64,000 nucleotides of DNA from Ramlibacter aurantiacus (GCF_016722895.1 NZ_JAEQNA010000001.1:558001-622000), one strand, 5' to 3'; counted from the stretch's first letter, positions 38,867 to 47,861 are shown. Notes: generated from the sequence alone by a model not told the origin. Made by a program: numbers and translations.

Positions 38867-39970
38867 GTGAATTCCGCTGTACTCACCGAGGTGCTGCGCA
38901 CCGCGGACACCGAACACGCTCCCGTCGAGACGGATGCCGTGATCATCGGCGCTGGTCCCGTCGGGCTGTTCCAGGTGTTCGAGCTCGGCCTGCTGGAGAT
39001 CAAGGCGCACGTCATCGATGCGCTGCCGCACCCCGGCGGCCAATGCATCGAGCTCTACCCCGACAAACCGATCTACGACATCCCGGCAGTGCCGGTGTGC
39101 ACCGGCCGCGAGCTCACCGAGAACCTGCTCAAGCAGATCGAGCCCTTCGGCGCGACCTTCCACCTGGGCGAGGAAGTCACCGTCGTCGAGCGACAGGACG
39201 ACGGCCGCTTCTATGTCGAGACCAGCAAGGGCACGCGCTTTATCGCGCGCACCGTCTTCATCGCCGCCGGCGTCGGCGCCTTCCAGCCGCGCGCACTGAA
39301 GTTGGGTGGCGTCGAGAAGTTCGCAGGCTCGCAACTGTTCTATCGGGTGCAGAACCCCGCCGACTTCGCCGACAAGGACCTCGTGATCATCGGCGGCGGC
39401 GACTCGGCGCTTGACTGGACGCTGCACTTCGCGGCGGAGGGGCCCAAGCTGGCGCGCAGCGTCATCCTGATGCATCGCCGCGACGGCTTCCAGGCTGCGC
39501 CCGCTTCGGTGGCCAAGATGAAGCACCTGTGCGAAGCCGGCGAAATGCAGTTCCTGGTGGGGCAGGCCGTGGGTTACGAAGAAGCCGACGGACGGCTCAA
39601 GGCGCTCAAGGTCGCAGGGCCCGACGGCGTCACGCGCGCGGTGCCCCTGGACATGCTGCTGGTCTTCTTCGGCCTCTCGCCCAAGCTGGGTCCCATCGCC
39701 GAATGGGGCCTGGACATCGAGCGCAAGCAGCTCGTGGTGGACACGGAAAAGTTCTCGACCAGCGTGCCGGGCATCTTCGCCGTGGGCGACATCAACACCT
39801 ACCCGGGCAAGAAGAAGCTGATCCTCTCGGGCTTCCACGAATGCGCCCTCGCCGCCTTCGGCGCGGCCGCGATCATCTTCCCGGACAAGGACAAGATCCC
39901 GCTGCAGTACACGACTACCTCGACCCGCCTGCACAAGGTGCTGGGGGTCGAATCGCCCGCCTTCGACTGA
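38867..39970 (+). CDS. Ferredoxin-NADP reductase (thioredoxin-reductase-like)
   Basis: A 367-residue flavoprotein of the TrxR-like FNR family transferring electrons between NADPH and ferredoxin. The FAD motif [20 protein letters not shown] and [19 protein letters not shown] are followed by the NADP Rossmann [37 protein letters not shown] closes the FAD site, and the CxxC of true thioredoxin reductases is absent. The start is GTG 38867, supported by GAGGGG upstream; an in-frame ATG at 38783 lies inside fdxA. Next to fdxA it can feed the sulfite reductase. Confidence 0.93.
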   Translation: MNSAVLTEVLRTADTEHAPVETDAVIIGAGPVGLFQVFELGLLEIKAHVIDALPHPGGQCIELYPDKPIYDIPAVPVCTGRELTENLLKQIEPFGATFHLGEEVTVVERQDDGRFYVETSKGTRFIARTVFIAAGVGAFQPRALKLGGVEKFAGSQLFYRVQNPADFADKDLVIIGGGDSALDWTLHFAAEGPKLARSVILMHRRDGFQAAPASVAKMKHLCEAGEMQFLVGQAVGYEEADGRLKALKVAGPDGVTRAVPLDMLLVFFGLSPKLGPIAEWGLDIERKQLVVDTEKFSTSVPGIFAVGDINTYPGKKKLILSGFHECALAAFGAAAIIFPDKDKIPLQYTTTSTRLHKVLGVESPAFD

Positions 39971-39983
39971 GCCTCAAAAAAAT

Positions 39984-39997
39984 CTTCGACGTCGAAG
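39984..39997. repeat. 14-bp palindrome between the reductase and tRNA-Asn
   Basis: CTTCGACGTCGAAG is perfectly palindromic, 13 bp after the reductase stop, and is preceded by seven A. On the minus strand it would read as a hairpin followed by a T run, so any terminator action is toward the left. Confidence 0.5.
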
Positions 39998-40007
39998 TGA
40001 CCTCAGC

Positions 40008-40035
40008 TGGAAACGCGAAAAATCCGACCTATAAT
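40008..40035 (+). promoter_or_regulatory. tRNA-Asn promoter
   Basis: A perfect TATAAT (40030-40035) lies 11 bp before the tRNA, with TGGAAA at 40008-40013 as the -35 at 16 bp spacing. Confidence 0.7.
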
Positions 40036-40046
40036 TTGAGGCTTGT

Positions 40047-40122
40047 TCCCCGATAGCTCAGTCGGTAGAGCGCCGGACTGTTAATCCGTAGGTCCCTGGT
40101 TCGAGCCCAGGTCGGGGAGCCA
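40047..40122 (+). tRNA. tRNA-Asn (GTT)
   Basis: A complete 76-nt tRNA including the encoded CCA. The acceptor arms TCCCCGA and TCGGGGA pair fully, the D arm is GCTCAGTCGGTAGAGC, the anticodon loop CTGTTAA reads GTT for Asn, and the T arm is CCTGGTTCGAGCCCAGG. The outermost anticodon-stem pair (C with T) is a mismatch where other tRNA-Asn genes have G-T. The 3' part is duplicated at 49336-49367. Confidence 0.97.
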
Positions 40123-40124
40123 AA
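40093..40124 (+). repeat. Direct repeat (attL-like) in the tRNA-Asn 3' end
   Basis: Thirty-two bases, from TCCCTGG in the T arm to GAGCCAAA just past the CCA, recur identically at 49336-49367. tRNA 3' ends are the usual attachment sites of tyrosine integrases; here the intact tRNA marks the left border. Confidence 0.75.
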
Positions 40125-40141
40125 ATTTCGTCATCCTCGCA

Positions 40142-40175
40142 AGGACTTAGGCCCCCCGGGTCTAGGTCCTTTTTC
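40142..40175 (+). terminator. Intrinsic terminator after tRNA-Asn
   Basis: A 13-bp stem (AGGACTTAGGCCC with GGGTCTAGGTCCT, two G-T pairs) and a 3-nt loop are followed by TTTTTCTTT. It lies 19 bp after the tRNA and just inside the island border. Confidence 0.85.
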
Positions 40176-40359
40176 TTTGCCGGCCGCTATGGGCCTGGCC
40201 ATATAGCCATGCTGTGGCCACTCCAGCATGAGCGGCTGCGCGGCGCTGACTGGCCCCCAAGTGCCGCGCCTGCCAAGCAAGATGGCCGATCCGGGCTTCG
40301 CTTTCCGAAGGCACCGGGAGCTGGCAGGTTGCAGTTGCAGCTTCTGATGCTGATGCGCC

Positions 40360-41142
40360 TTAGGGATGCCAGGTGGAGACCACCTTGGGCGTGTCTTCCG
40401 ATGCGGATCCGGCCAGGGCATAGGACAGCCGGTTCGCGGCATCGATGACCTTTTGCGCATGCGCTTCCAGGCGTCCCTTTGTCAGTCTTGAGGTCGGACC
40501 GGAAATGCACATGGACCCGAGCAGCCGCCAGTTCAGGCCGAAGACCGGCGCCGCGACGCTGGACACTTCTGCCTCGCGTTCGCCCATGGAGACATGAAAG
40601 CCGCGCCGGCGGATTTCTTCATAGATTCTCCCGGGCTCCCCTGAGAAGGCGAGGATCACCCGACCCGGGGCGCCGAGTTGCAGCGGCAGCCGCATGCCGA
40701 TTCGGACGTGGTGCCGCACGGATTGCGGACCCTCCACCCGTGAGATGCAGGCGCGCTCATCCCCTTCGCGTACGTAGAACGATGCGCTTTCCTGCGTGAT
40801 GCGAGACAGTTCCCGCAAAGTCGGCTCCACGACATTGTTGATATCGAACCCGGCTTGGTAACGGGCACCTAGCCAGCCGGCCGCCGGGCCGAGTCGCCAC
40901 TCGCCTTCCTCGCGCTGGACCATGTAGCCGGAGAGAGCCAAGGTTCGGGCTAGCCGCAACACGGTTGTGTTGTGCAGCCCCGTGCGCCGACTCAGTTCCG
41001 CGAGTGACAGATGGCGCTCGCCAATCCGGAACGCCTCCAGCACCTGCAATGCGCGGGTCACCGCGGTGACGCTCCCGTGGGTGGGCGAACCGTCATCCGG
41101 GGAGGCAGCTCGCCTTGCGGAAATCGTGGATTTGCGTGCCAT
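40360..41142 (-). CDS. IclR-family transcriptional regulator
   Basis: A 260-residue IclR regulator. The winged helix-turn-helix (about residues 25-85) includes AVTRALQVLEAFRIGERHLS, LAELSRRTGLHNTTVLRLA and SGYMVQREEGEWRLGPAAG. The C-terminal effector domain carries PLQLGAPGRVILAF and ISGPTSRLTKGRLEAHAQKV. It is divergent from the first Bug gene of the island across a 104-bp region with tandem operator-like repeats, so it probably controls the island catabolic operon. Ligand unknown. Confidence 0.9.
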   Translation of the reverse strand: MARKSTISARRAASPDDGSPTHGSVTAVTRALQVLEAFRIGERHLSLAELSRRTGLHNTTVLRLARTLALSGYMVQREEGEWRLGPAAGWLGARYQAGFDINNVVEPTLRELSRITQESASFYVREGDERACISRVEGPQSVRHHVRIGMRLPLQLGAPGRVILAFSGEPGRIYEEIRRRGFHVSMGEREAEVSSVAAPVFGLNWRLLGSMCISGPTSRLTKGRLEAHAQKVIDAANRLSYALAGSASEDTPKVVSTWHP

Positions 41143-41154
41143 GAAACGTCTTTC

Positions 41155-41186
41155 ACTGTGCGAAGCTCAATTGTACTGTGTGGAAG
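41155..41186. promoter_or_regulatory. Direct repeats in the IclR/Bug divergent region
   Basis: ACTGTGCGAAG (41155-41165) and ACTGTGTGGAAG (41175-41186) repeat with a 20-bp offset, two helical turns, so both would face one side of the helix. This suits a dimer-of-dimers IclR operator. No proof beyond position and repetition. Confidence 0.35.
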
Positions 41187-41246
41187 GCGCCTCTAAAGTC
41201 CCGCTCACGGGCAACGGCCCGGCACTTATCAACTGGAGACAACCCC

Positions 41247-42227
41247 ATGCATAGCCCTGTGCTGACCCGGCGCACCTTTGCTGCGTCCGCCCTCTTGGCA
41301 CCGCTGCCGATGACGGCGTTTTCCCAAGCCTGGCCTGCCCGGCCGATCCGACTGGTCGTGCCATTTCCCGCTGGAGGAGGCACTGACATCATTGCGCGCG
41401 AGGTTGCGAACAAGACCACCGGCTTGACCAAGTGGAACTTCGTGATCGAGAACAAACCGGGCTCCGGCGGCAACCTGGGAATCGAGAACATCGCCAAGTC
41501 GCCGGCCGACGGATACAACCTGGTGCTGGGCCAGACCAGTAACTTGGCCATCAACCCGTCCCTGTACAGCAAGCTGCCCTATGACCCGGTGAAGGACCTC
41601 ACGCCGGTGGCGCTGATCGGCAGTTCGCCCTTGCTCGTGGTGGTCGCAGCCAACTCGCCCTTCCGCACCCTGGCCGATGTCGTTGCCGCCGCGAAGGCCA
41701 AGCCCGGATCCATCAATTACGCGACGTCCGGCAATGGAACGGTGGCGCACCTGGCCACCGAGCTGTTCCAGCGCGAGTCCAATGTCAAGCTCACGCACAT
41801 CCCCTACAAGGGTGCATCGCAGGGCTTGAACGACGTCATTGGTGGGAATGTAGAGATCTATGTCTCTTCGGTCACGACACTGCTCGGCTATATCAAGAAC
41901 GGCAAGGTGCGTCCGCTTGCCGTGACCTCGGCCAAGCGCAGCGACGATCTGCCCCAGGTGCCGACGATCGCCGAATCCGGCTACAAGGATTTCGAAGCCG
42001 TGACCTGGTTCGGCTTGTTGGGCCCAGCGCGCCTCCCGGCGGAAATCACGAAGCAGCTGAACGCCGAGCTGAACAAGACTTTGCGCGCCGACGACCTGCG
42101 CACCAAGCTCGAGAGCCAGGGTCTGGAGATCACGCCTGGCACGCCCGAGCAATTCGCCAAACTGATCCGCGACGACATCGTCAAGTGGGGCAAGGTGGTC
42201 AAGGAAAGCGGCGCCAAGATCGACTGA
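41247..42227 (+). CDS. Bug/TctC-family periplasmic receptor
   Basis: A 326-residue solute receptor. The signal peptide starts MHSPVLTRRTFAASALLAPL and has a twin-Arg-like RRTF motif, with cleavage after AFSQA. The ligand loop IRLVVPFPAGGGTDIIAREV and the second lobe (HIPYKGASQGLNDVIGGNVE) are typical. GGAGAC precedes the ATG at 41247. First plus-strand gene of the island operon, 23 bp before the amidohydrolase. No TctAB partner. Confidence 0.92.
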   Translation: MHSPVLTRRTFAASALLAPLPMTAFSQAWPARPIRLVVPFPAGGGTDIIAREVANKTTGLTKWNFVIENKPGSGGNLGIENIAKSPADGYNLVLGQTSNLAINPSLYSKLPYDPVKDLTPVALIGSSPLLVVVAANSPFRTLADVVAAAKAKPGSINYATSGNGTVAHLATELFQRESNVKLTHIPYKGASQGLNDVIGGNVEIYVSSVTTLLGYIKNGKVRPLAVTSAKRSDDLPQVPTIAESGYKDFEAVTWFGLLGPARLPAEITKQLNAELNKTLRADDLRTKLESQGLEITPGTPEQFAKLIRDDIVKWGKVVKESGAKID

Positions 42228-42250
42228 AGTCGGTACCGCCCGAGCCCGCC

Positions 42251-43126
42251 ATGGACTTCCCGTTCTCTGCCGGTGTCGATCCGGCGGGCGTCCCATTGCC
42301 TTCGGGCGCCTGCGACTGCCACATCCACGTCTACGACAGCCGCTACCCGGCGGTGCCCGGTGCGATCTTGCAGCCGCCGGATGCGTCGATCGCCGACTAC
42401 CTTTCCGTGCAGGCCCGCATGGGCACCAAGCGCGCGGTCCTGGTGACGCCTTCGACCTACGGCACCGACAACGCTCCGATGCTCGACGGTTTGGCCCTGC
42501 TGGGTGTGCATGGCCGGGGCGTGGCCGTGATCGACGGCAGCGAGAGCGATGCCGAACTCGCGCGGCTCCATGCCGCGGGCGTGCGCGGGGTGCGCATCAA
42601 TCTCTCGCTGAGTCGAGCGCTGTCTACGCAGGCGATCGCCCGCATCGCGGACCGCATCGCGCCCAGGGGTTGGCACTTGCAGCTGCTGATGCCTGTTGCG
42701 CAACTGGCGCAGCTTTCCACTCTGCTCAGGAGCCTTCCGGTCGAACTCGTCTTCGATCACTTCGCACGCCTCGGGCCCGAGCAGCCCCATAGCCACCCGG
42801 CACATAGGCTCGTGCTGGACCTCCTGTCTGCCGGCCGCGCCTGGATCAAGTTGTCCGGCGGCTACTTGGTGAGCCCACTGCGCTCGGTCGAAGACCCCGC
42901 GCTCGACGCGCTGGCGCGCAGCTTCATCGGGGCCGCCCCCAATCGCGTCGTCTGGGGCAGCGACTGGCCGCATGCCACGGCCTCGGCCGGCCACCAGCCC
43001 CTGCCGGACGACGCGCGGCAGGTGGAGCGGCTCGCGCAGTGGGCCGGCGACGCCGCGACGCTGGCCGCCGTGCTGGTTGACAACCCTCAACGTCTCTACG
43101 GCTTCGAGCCATTACCTCAAGACTGA
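42251..43126 (+). CDS. Amidohydrolase-2 family hydrolase (LigI/2-pyrone-4,6-dicarboxylate lactonase-like)
   Basis: A 291-residue TIM-barrel amidohydrolase. The N-terminal metal/active site motif GACDCHIHVYDSRYP, ELVFDHFARLGPEQ in the middle and the C-terminal RVVWGSDWPHATAS with the conserved Asp are typical of the group that includes the PDC lactonase LigI. LigI hydrolyses a cyclic pyrone dicarboxylate without a metal. Substrate here is not proven, but an RraA/LigK-like aldolase lies two genes downstream, which supports a dicarboxylate ring-fission pathway. ATG 42251 has a weak ribosome site; stop and the next start are 4 bp apart. Confidence 0.85.
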   Translation: MDFPFSAGVDPAGVPLPSGACDCHIHVYDSRYPAVPGAILQPPDASIADYLSVQARMGTKRAVLVTPSTYGTDNAPMLDGLALLGVHGRGVAVIDGSESDAELARLHAAGVRGVRINLSLSRALSTQAIARIADRIAPRGWHLQLLMPVAQLAQLSTLLRSLPVELVFDHFARLGPEQPHSHPAHRLVLDLLSAGRAWIKLSGGYLVSPLRSVEDPALDALARSFIGAAPNRVVWGSDWPHATASAGHQPLPDDARQVERLAQWAGDAATLAAVLVDNPQRLYGFEPLPQD

Positions 43127-43130
43127 ACTC

Positions 43131-44132
43131 ATGATCCGATTCACGACCGTTCCCCGCCGCCGCCGCTTGCTGGCCGGCCTGGCTGCCGCCCTGCTGGCGC
43201 CCGCCGCCCTGGCCCAGGGTATCGCTACCGATTGGCCGGCCGGCCGCACCGTCAGCTGGGTGGTGCCCTATCCCGCCGGCGGCACCACCGACGTGCTCGG
43301 CCGCGCCCTGGCCCAGCGCATCGGCACCTCGCTGGGCACCAACGTCATCGTAGAAAACAAGGCTGGAGCCACTGGCACCATCGGCGGCGCCTACGTGGCC
43401 AAGGCCGCACCCGATGGTTTCACGGTCCTGGGCACCTCCATCGGGCCGCAAGCGATCGCCCCGCACCTGATGGCCAAGCTGCCCTATGACCCCCTACGTG
43501 ATCTGGAGCCGGTCGCGCTCGTCGGCACGATCCCGCACGTGCTGGTGGTTGCCGCCTCGCAGCCGTTCAAGTCGGTGGCTGACGTGATCGCCGCCGCCAA
43601 GGCCCAGCCTGGCCAAATGGCCTACGCCTCGGGCGGCAACGGGACCATCCTGCAGATGCAGGCCGAGTTGCTGGCTCAGCGCAATGGGCTGAAGTTCATC
43701 CACGTCCCATACAAGGGAGACACCCCGGCGTTGCAGGACACGCTCGGTGGCCAGGTGCAGTTCATGTTCGCTCCCGCCGCGGCGGCCCTGCCCCATGTGC
43801 AAAGCGGCAGGCTGCGCGCACTGGCCGTGACCTCGGCCGCGCGGCTGAAGGCCATCCCGGATGTCCCCACGATGGCCGAAGCCGGCCAGAGCAATTTCGT
43901 CGTCGAGCAGTGGCAGGCCGTGTACCTACCCGCGCACAGCCCCGCGCCGCTGGTGCAGCGCCTCAACGCCGAAATTAACAAGGCCCTGCGCGAACCCGCA
44001 GTCGTTGAATTGGCCGACAAGCTGGGCGTGACGCTGGTCGGCGGCACGCCGCAACACCTGGACAAGGTTCAGAAGGCCGACTCGGCCACCTGGGCCAAGG
44101 TCATCCGAGACGCACACATCAAGGCCGAGTGA
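43131..44132 (+). CDS. Bug/TctC-family periplasmic receptor
   Basis: A 333-residue receptor with signal MIRFTTVPRRRRLLAGLAAA and cleavage after AALAQ. The ligand loop VSWVVPYPAGGTTDVLGRAL, FIHVPYKGDTPALQDTLGGQ and LRALAVTSAARLKAIPDVPT are family hallmarks. It sits between the amidohydrolase and the RraA-like aldolase, so its ligand is probably the island's carboxylate substrate. No membrane subunits nearby. Confidence 0.92.
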   Translation: MIRFTTVPRRRRLLAGLAAALLAPAALAQGIATDWPAGRTVSWVVPYPAGGTTDVLGRALAQRIGTSLGTNVIVENKAGATGTIGGAYVAKAAPDGFTVLGTSIGPQAIAPHLMAKLPYDPLRDLEPVALVGTIPHVLVVAASQPFKSVADVIAAAKAQPGQMAYASGGNGTILQMQAELLAQRNGLKFIHVPYKGDTPALQDTLGGQVQFMFAPAAAALPHVQSGRLRALAVTSAARLKAIPDVPTMAEAGQSNFVVEQWQAVYLPAHSPAPLVQRLNAEINKALREPAVVELADKLGVTLVGGTPQHLDKVQKADSATWAKVIRDAHIKAE

Positions 44133-44174
44133 CACCGCGGCCACCCCACCCAACCTTCATTCAAAGAGCCCACC

Positions 44175-44855
44175 ATGACCCAAGACATCAACCGCGCGTT
44201 CCAGCGCATCTCCCCCGAACTCGTGCAAGAGGCCGCCGGCTTCCAGGCGGCCATCCTCGCCGATGTGGCTGGCCGCCGCGGCACCATGCACGGCCGCATC
44301 AGAGCGCTGCGCCCGCGCATGGCGGTGGCGGGTCCGGCGCTCACCGTCGAAGTGCGACCCGGCGACAACCTGATGATCCATGCCGCCATCGCGCTGGCCA
44401 AACCGGGCGACGTCCTGGTGATCGACGGCAAGGCAGACCAGACCTCGGCCCTCATGGGCACCATCATGATGACCGCCTGCAAGCAGCTGGGAATCGCAGG
44501 TGTGATCGTCGATGCCGCAGTTCGCGACAGCCTCGAAATCGATGAGATGGACTTTCCGGTGTTCTCGGTGGGCACCAACCCGAACGGCCCGACCAAGAAC
44601 ATCGGCGGTCGCATCGGCCACCCGATCAGCTGTGGTGGCGTCACCGTGAACGCCGGCGACTTCGTGCTGGCTGATGCCGACGGCATCGTCGTGGTCGAGC
44701 GTGAAAACCTCGGCTCGCTCCTCCCGCTGGCCCGCAAGAAGGTGGAAGACGAGGCCAAGCGCATTGCCCAGATCAAGCAAGGCAACACCAGCGCATCCTG
44801 GCTGGGTGCCGCGCTGCGCGCTGCCGGCGTGCTCAAGGAGGGGGAGAGCCTGTGA
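44175..44855 (+). CDS. RraA-family protein, probable 4-carboxy-4-hydroxy-2-oxoadipate (CHA) aldolase type
   Basis: A 226-residue RraA-fold protein. The fold includes the E. coli RNase E regulator RraA and divalent-metal aldolases LigK/HMG aldolase that split CHA to pyruvate and oxaloacetate. Seen are VAGPALTVEVRPGDNLMIHA, PGDVLVIDGKADQTSALMG, and GVIVDAAVRDSLEIDEMDF (Arg and Asp used by the aldolases), then GDFVLADADGIVVVEREN. The pathway context favours the aldolase role. It overlaps the next gene through GTGA. Confidence 0.82.
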   Translation: MTQDINRAFQRISPELVQEAAGFQAAILADVAGRRGTMHGRIRALRPRMAVAGPALTVEVRPGDNLMIHAAIALAKPGDVLVIDGKADQTSALMGTIMMTACKQLGIAGVIVDAAVRDSLEIDEMDFPVFSVGTNPNGPTKNIGGRIGHPISCGGVTVNAGDFVLADADGIVVVERENLGSLLPLARKKVEDEAKRIAQIKQGNTSASWLGAALRAAGVLKEGESL

Positions 44856-45781
44856 GCACGCGCCCCATCATCATCGTCACCGGCGCCGACCTCGCGCCGC
44901 AGGCGCTCGCGCTGCTCGCAGACTTCGAGATCGTCTACGCTGGCAAGACCCCCACCACCGAAAGCCTGGTGGAACTGTGCCGTCGGAATGATCCTGTCGC
45001 GATCATCGTGCGCTACGGCAGCGTCGGCGCCCAAGTGATGGACGCCGCGCCGTCACTGCGCGTGATCTCGAAGCACGGCAGCGGTACCGACACGATCGAC
45101 AAGGCCGCCGCGAACGCCCGCGGGATCGAAGTGCGTGCAGCCGTCGGCGCCAATGCCGCCGCGGTGGCCGAGCAGGCTCTGGCCCTGTTGCTGGCCTGCG
45201 CCAAGTCGGTCACCACACTGAACGAGCGCATGCACGCCGGCCACTGGGACAAAGCCACGCACAAGAGCATCGAACTGCATGGCCGCACGGTGGGACTGGT
45301 GGGCCTGGGCGCCATCGGCCAGCGCTTCGCGCGCATGTGCGACGCGATGGGCATGACGGTGCTGGGCCATGATCCCTATGCCACACAGCTTCCTAACTAC
45401 GTGCGGCAGGTCGACCTGGACACGCTCTGGCGGGAAGCGGATGCCATTTCCCTGCACTGCCCCCTGACGGCCGAGAACCGCGGCTTCGTGAACGCGAAGA
45501 CGCTCGCCGCCTGCAAACGGGGGGTCCTGCTGGTGAACACCGCCCGAGGCGGCTTGGTGGACGAGCCGGCCCTCGTGGACGCTGTGCGCTCTGGACAGGT
45601 CGCGGCAGCGGGGCTCGACAGCTTCGCCGTCGAGCCCATGAAGGTCCCGCACCCGTTCCAGGGCGAGCCCAACATCGTGCTTTCGCCTCACGTGGGCGGC
45701 GTCACGAGCGACGCCTACGTGAACATGGGCGTGGGCGCGGCGCGCAACGTGGTGGAAGTCCTGCAGCCGCACGCGGCCTGA
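44852..45781 (+). CDS. D-isomer-specific 2-hydroxyacid dehydrogenase
   Basis: A 309-residue NAD(P)-dependent 2-hydroxyacid dehydrogenase (SerA-like). The NAD motif is GRTVGLVGLGAIGQRFARMC. The catalytic residues appear in LLVNTARGGLVDEPALVDAV (Arg), LDSFAVEPMKVPHPF (Glu) and IVLSPHVGGVTSDAY (His). GTG 44852 overlaps the previous stop and is kept because it gives MSTRPIIIVTG as a natural start. In the operon it would interconvert a 2-oxo and a 2-hydroxy acid. Confidence 0.9.
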   Translation: MSTRPIIIVTGADLAPQALALLADFEIVYAGKTPTTESLVELCRRNDPVAIIVRYGSVGAQVMDAAPSLRVISKHGSGTDTIDKAAANARGIEVRAAVGANAAAVAEQALALLLACAKSVTTLNERMHAGHWDKATHKSIELHGRTVGLVGLGAIGQRFARMCDAMGMTVLGHDPYATQLPNYVRQVDLDTLWREADAISLHCPLTAENRGFVNAKTLAACKRGVLLVNTARGGLVDEPALVDAVRSGQVAAAGLDSFAVEPMKVPHPFQGEPNIVLSPHVGGVTSDAYVNMGVGAARNVVEVLQPHAA

Positions 45782-45792
45782 GGCAAACGGTC

Positions 45793-46857
45793 ATGTCCAA
45801 CCGCTGGAAACAGGCACCCGAAGGCGCGCACTGGGGTGAGTTCGGCCCCGACGACCAGTTGGGCCGACTCAATCTCGTCACACCCGGGAAGGTGCTCCAG
45901 GGGGTGACGGAGGTGCGTGAGGGCCGCACCTTCTGCCTGAGCCTGCCACTCGATGTTCCCGGAGGTCAGTCCTTGAACGGGCGGCGGATCGCGCCACGAC
46001 GCTTCGCCGTGATCCGTGACGGCAAGAGTGCGGGCCAGCAGGGTTTCTGCTGGAGCTATGACTCTGAGGACCCGGATCTCACCGATGTCGTGAACGACGA
46101 CGTCGTTCTCATGAGCCTGCAGTACTCGACCCAGTGGGACAGCCTCGCCCACGTGGGCAGCCGCTTCGACGCGGATGGCGACGGCGTCGCGGAGATGGTG
46201 TTCTATAACGGTTTCCGCGCGGGTACGGACATCAGTCCATCCCACGGTGACGCATCGGCCGCAGGCACCTTCGCGCAATACCCGGAGCCGCAGGCGAGCG
46301 CCCTGGGCATCGAGCACATCGCCCGACACGGCGTGCAAGGCCGCGCGGTGCTGATCGACCTCGCGTATCACATCGGTCGACGCCGAAAGGCGGTCGGATA
46401 CGACCTGTTGATGCGCATCTTGGAAGCCGACGGCATCGAGGTGGAGAGCGGCGACCTGGTGTGCTTGCATACCGGTTTCGCGGACACGCTGCTGGCGATG
46501 AATCGCCAGCCTGACGTGACCCACTTGCACGAGACCGGCAGCGGGCTCGACGGCAACGACGCGCAGCTGCTCAAGTGGATCGTCGACGTGCGCCTGGCCG
46601 GCCTCATCGCGGATAACCCGGCGGTGGAACTGGTGGTGCCATCCCTGCGATCTCATTCGGGTATCAAGCGGCCACGACTGCCCCTGCACGAACACTGTCT
46701 TTTCAAGAACGGCATCCCGCTCGGAGAGCTCTGGTACCTGACGGAGCTGGCGCATTGGCTCCGCGGCCACCGCCGCCACCGCTTCCTGCTCACCGCTCCG
46801 CCCCTGCGCCTGCCTGGCGCCGTGGGATCGCCGGTGACGCCTGTCGCAACTGTCTGA
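45793..46857 (+). CDS. Cyclase-family (kynurenine-formamidase-like) hydrolase
   Basis: A 354-residue member of the large cyclase family. The metal-site region reads LQYSTQWDSLAHVGSRFDAD, the variant of HxGTHxDxPxH seen in the longer members, with EHIARHGVQGRAVLIDLAYH, GDLVCLHTGFADTLL and SLRSHSGIKRPRLPLHEH around it. The end LLTAPPLRLPGAVGSPVTPV is characteristic. Members hydrolyse amides, esters or lactones, so a ring- or ester-opening step is plausible. It lies 11 bp after the dehydrogenase in the same operon. Confidence 0.87.
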   Translation: MSNRWKQAPEGAHWGEFGPDDQLGRLNLVTPGKVLQGVTEVREGRTFCLSLPLDVPGGQSLNGRRIAPRRFAVIRDGKSAGQQGFCWSYDSEDPDLTDVVNDDVVLMSLQYSTQWDSLAHVGSRFDADGDGVAEMVFYNGFRAGTDISPSHGDASAAGTFAQYPEPQASALGIEHIARHGVQGRAVLIDLAYHIGRRRKAVGYDLLMRILEADGIEVESGDLVCLHTGFADTLLAMNRQPDVTHLHETGSGLDGNDAQLLKWIVDVRLAGLIADNPAVELVVPSLRSHSGIKRPRLPLHEHCLFKNGIPLGELWYLTELAHWLRGHRRHRFLLTAPPLRLPGAVGSPVTPVATV

Positions 46858-46889
46858 CCCCTTTCACGCAACCATCAGAAGGAGACTTC

Positions 46890-47861
46890 ATGAAACGTCG
46901 ATCACTCAACGCGCTCATGGCAGCCGTAGCCATTTCGGCAGGACTTGCGGCGACGCCGGCCGCGGCCGCATGGCCGGACAAGCCCATCAGCCTGGTGGTG
47001 CCTTACGCACCCGGGGGAACGGCCGACGCTCTGGCCCGCTTGATTGCGCAGCACCTGGGCCCCAAGTTGAACACCTCGGTCGTGGTCGTGAACAAGGCGG
47101 GCGCGAGCGGCATCATCGGCGCAAGCTCGGTGGCGCAAGCCACCCCGGATGGCTATACGGTTTTGTACGACGCCACGCCGCTGTCGATCAATCCGCATCT
47201 CCAGAAAATGCCATTCGATCCGCAGAAAGACCTTACTCCCGTGAGCCTGGTGGCGGTCACGCCCATGCTGCTGGTGGTGCCCAAGTCCTCGCCGTACAAC
47301 AGCATCCAGGACCTTATCAAGGCCGCCAAGGAAAAACCGGGCAAGCTGACATTCAGCTCCGGCGGCCAAGGTACGGTTCAGTACATGGGCGCCGAGCTGT
47401 TCAACCAGGGTGCCGGCATCAAGATGCTGCACGTTCCTTACAAGAGCGGGGGCCCAGGCCTGATGGCCATCGTCAGCGGTGAAGTCGATCTTGGCTTCGG
47501 CAACTTGCCGGCCCTGACCGGACACGTGAGCAATGGGCTGGTCAAGCCGCTCGCGATCACGTCGGGCCAGCGAAACGCCAATTTCCCTCACGTTCCGACC
47601 ATCGCGGAGAGTGCCGTCAAAGGCTATGAGACGTACGAATGGAACGGCATGTTCGTGCCCAGCGGGACGCCCGCCAGCGTGGTGAGCCGCTTGCAAGGTG
47701 CCGTCAAGGAGGTGCTCGCCATCCCTGAAGTCAAGGCCAAGTTCGACAACCTCGGCTCGCGGGTCGTCGCCTCCACACCGGACGAGTTCCGCAAATATCT
47801 CGACACCGAGTCCGCGAAGTGGGCGGCCACAGTGAAGTCGGCCGACATCAAGAAGGAATGA
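46890..47861 (+). CDS. Bug/TctC-family periplasmic receptor
   Basis: A 323-residue receptor. The signal MKRRSLNALMAAVAISAGLA is cleaved near PAAAA. ISLVVPYAPGGTADALARLI, LHVPYKSGGPGLMAIVSGEV and YEWNGMFVPSGTPASVVSRL are family motifs. AGAAGGAGA gives a strong ribosome binding site before ATG 46890. This is the third intact Bug gene of the island and is followed by a fragment of another. Confidence 0.92.
   Translation: MKRRSLNALMAAVAISAGLAATPAAAAWPDKPISLVVPYAPGGTADALARLIAQHLGPKLNTSVVVVNKAGASGIIGASSVAQATPDGYTVLYDATPLSINPHLQKMPFDPQKDLTPVSLVAVTPMLLVVPKSSPYNSIQDLIKAAKEKPGKLTFSSGGQGTVQYMGAELFNQGAGIKMLHVPYKSGGPGLMAIVSGEVDLGFGNLPALTGHVSNGLVKPLAITSGQRNANFPHVPTIAESAVKGYETYEWNGMFVPSGTPASVVSRLQGAVKEVLAIPEVKAKFDNLGSRVVASTPDEFRKYLDTESAKWAATVKSADIKKE

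Noticed and set aside
39984..39997. Terminator for the ferredoxin reductase
   Set aside because: The palindrome has its A/T run on the left side, so it would terminate leftward transcription, not the reductase mRNA.
40123..40359. An integrase or small gene at the left island border
   Set aside because: Apart from the tRNA terminator, the 237 bp holds only short frames without ribosome sites or protein-like composition.
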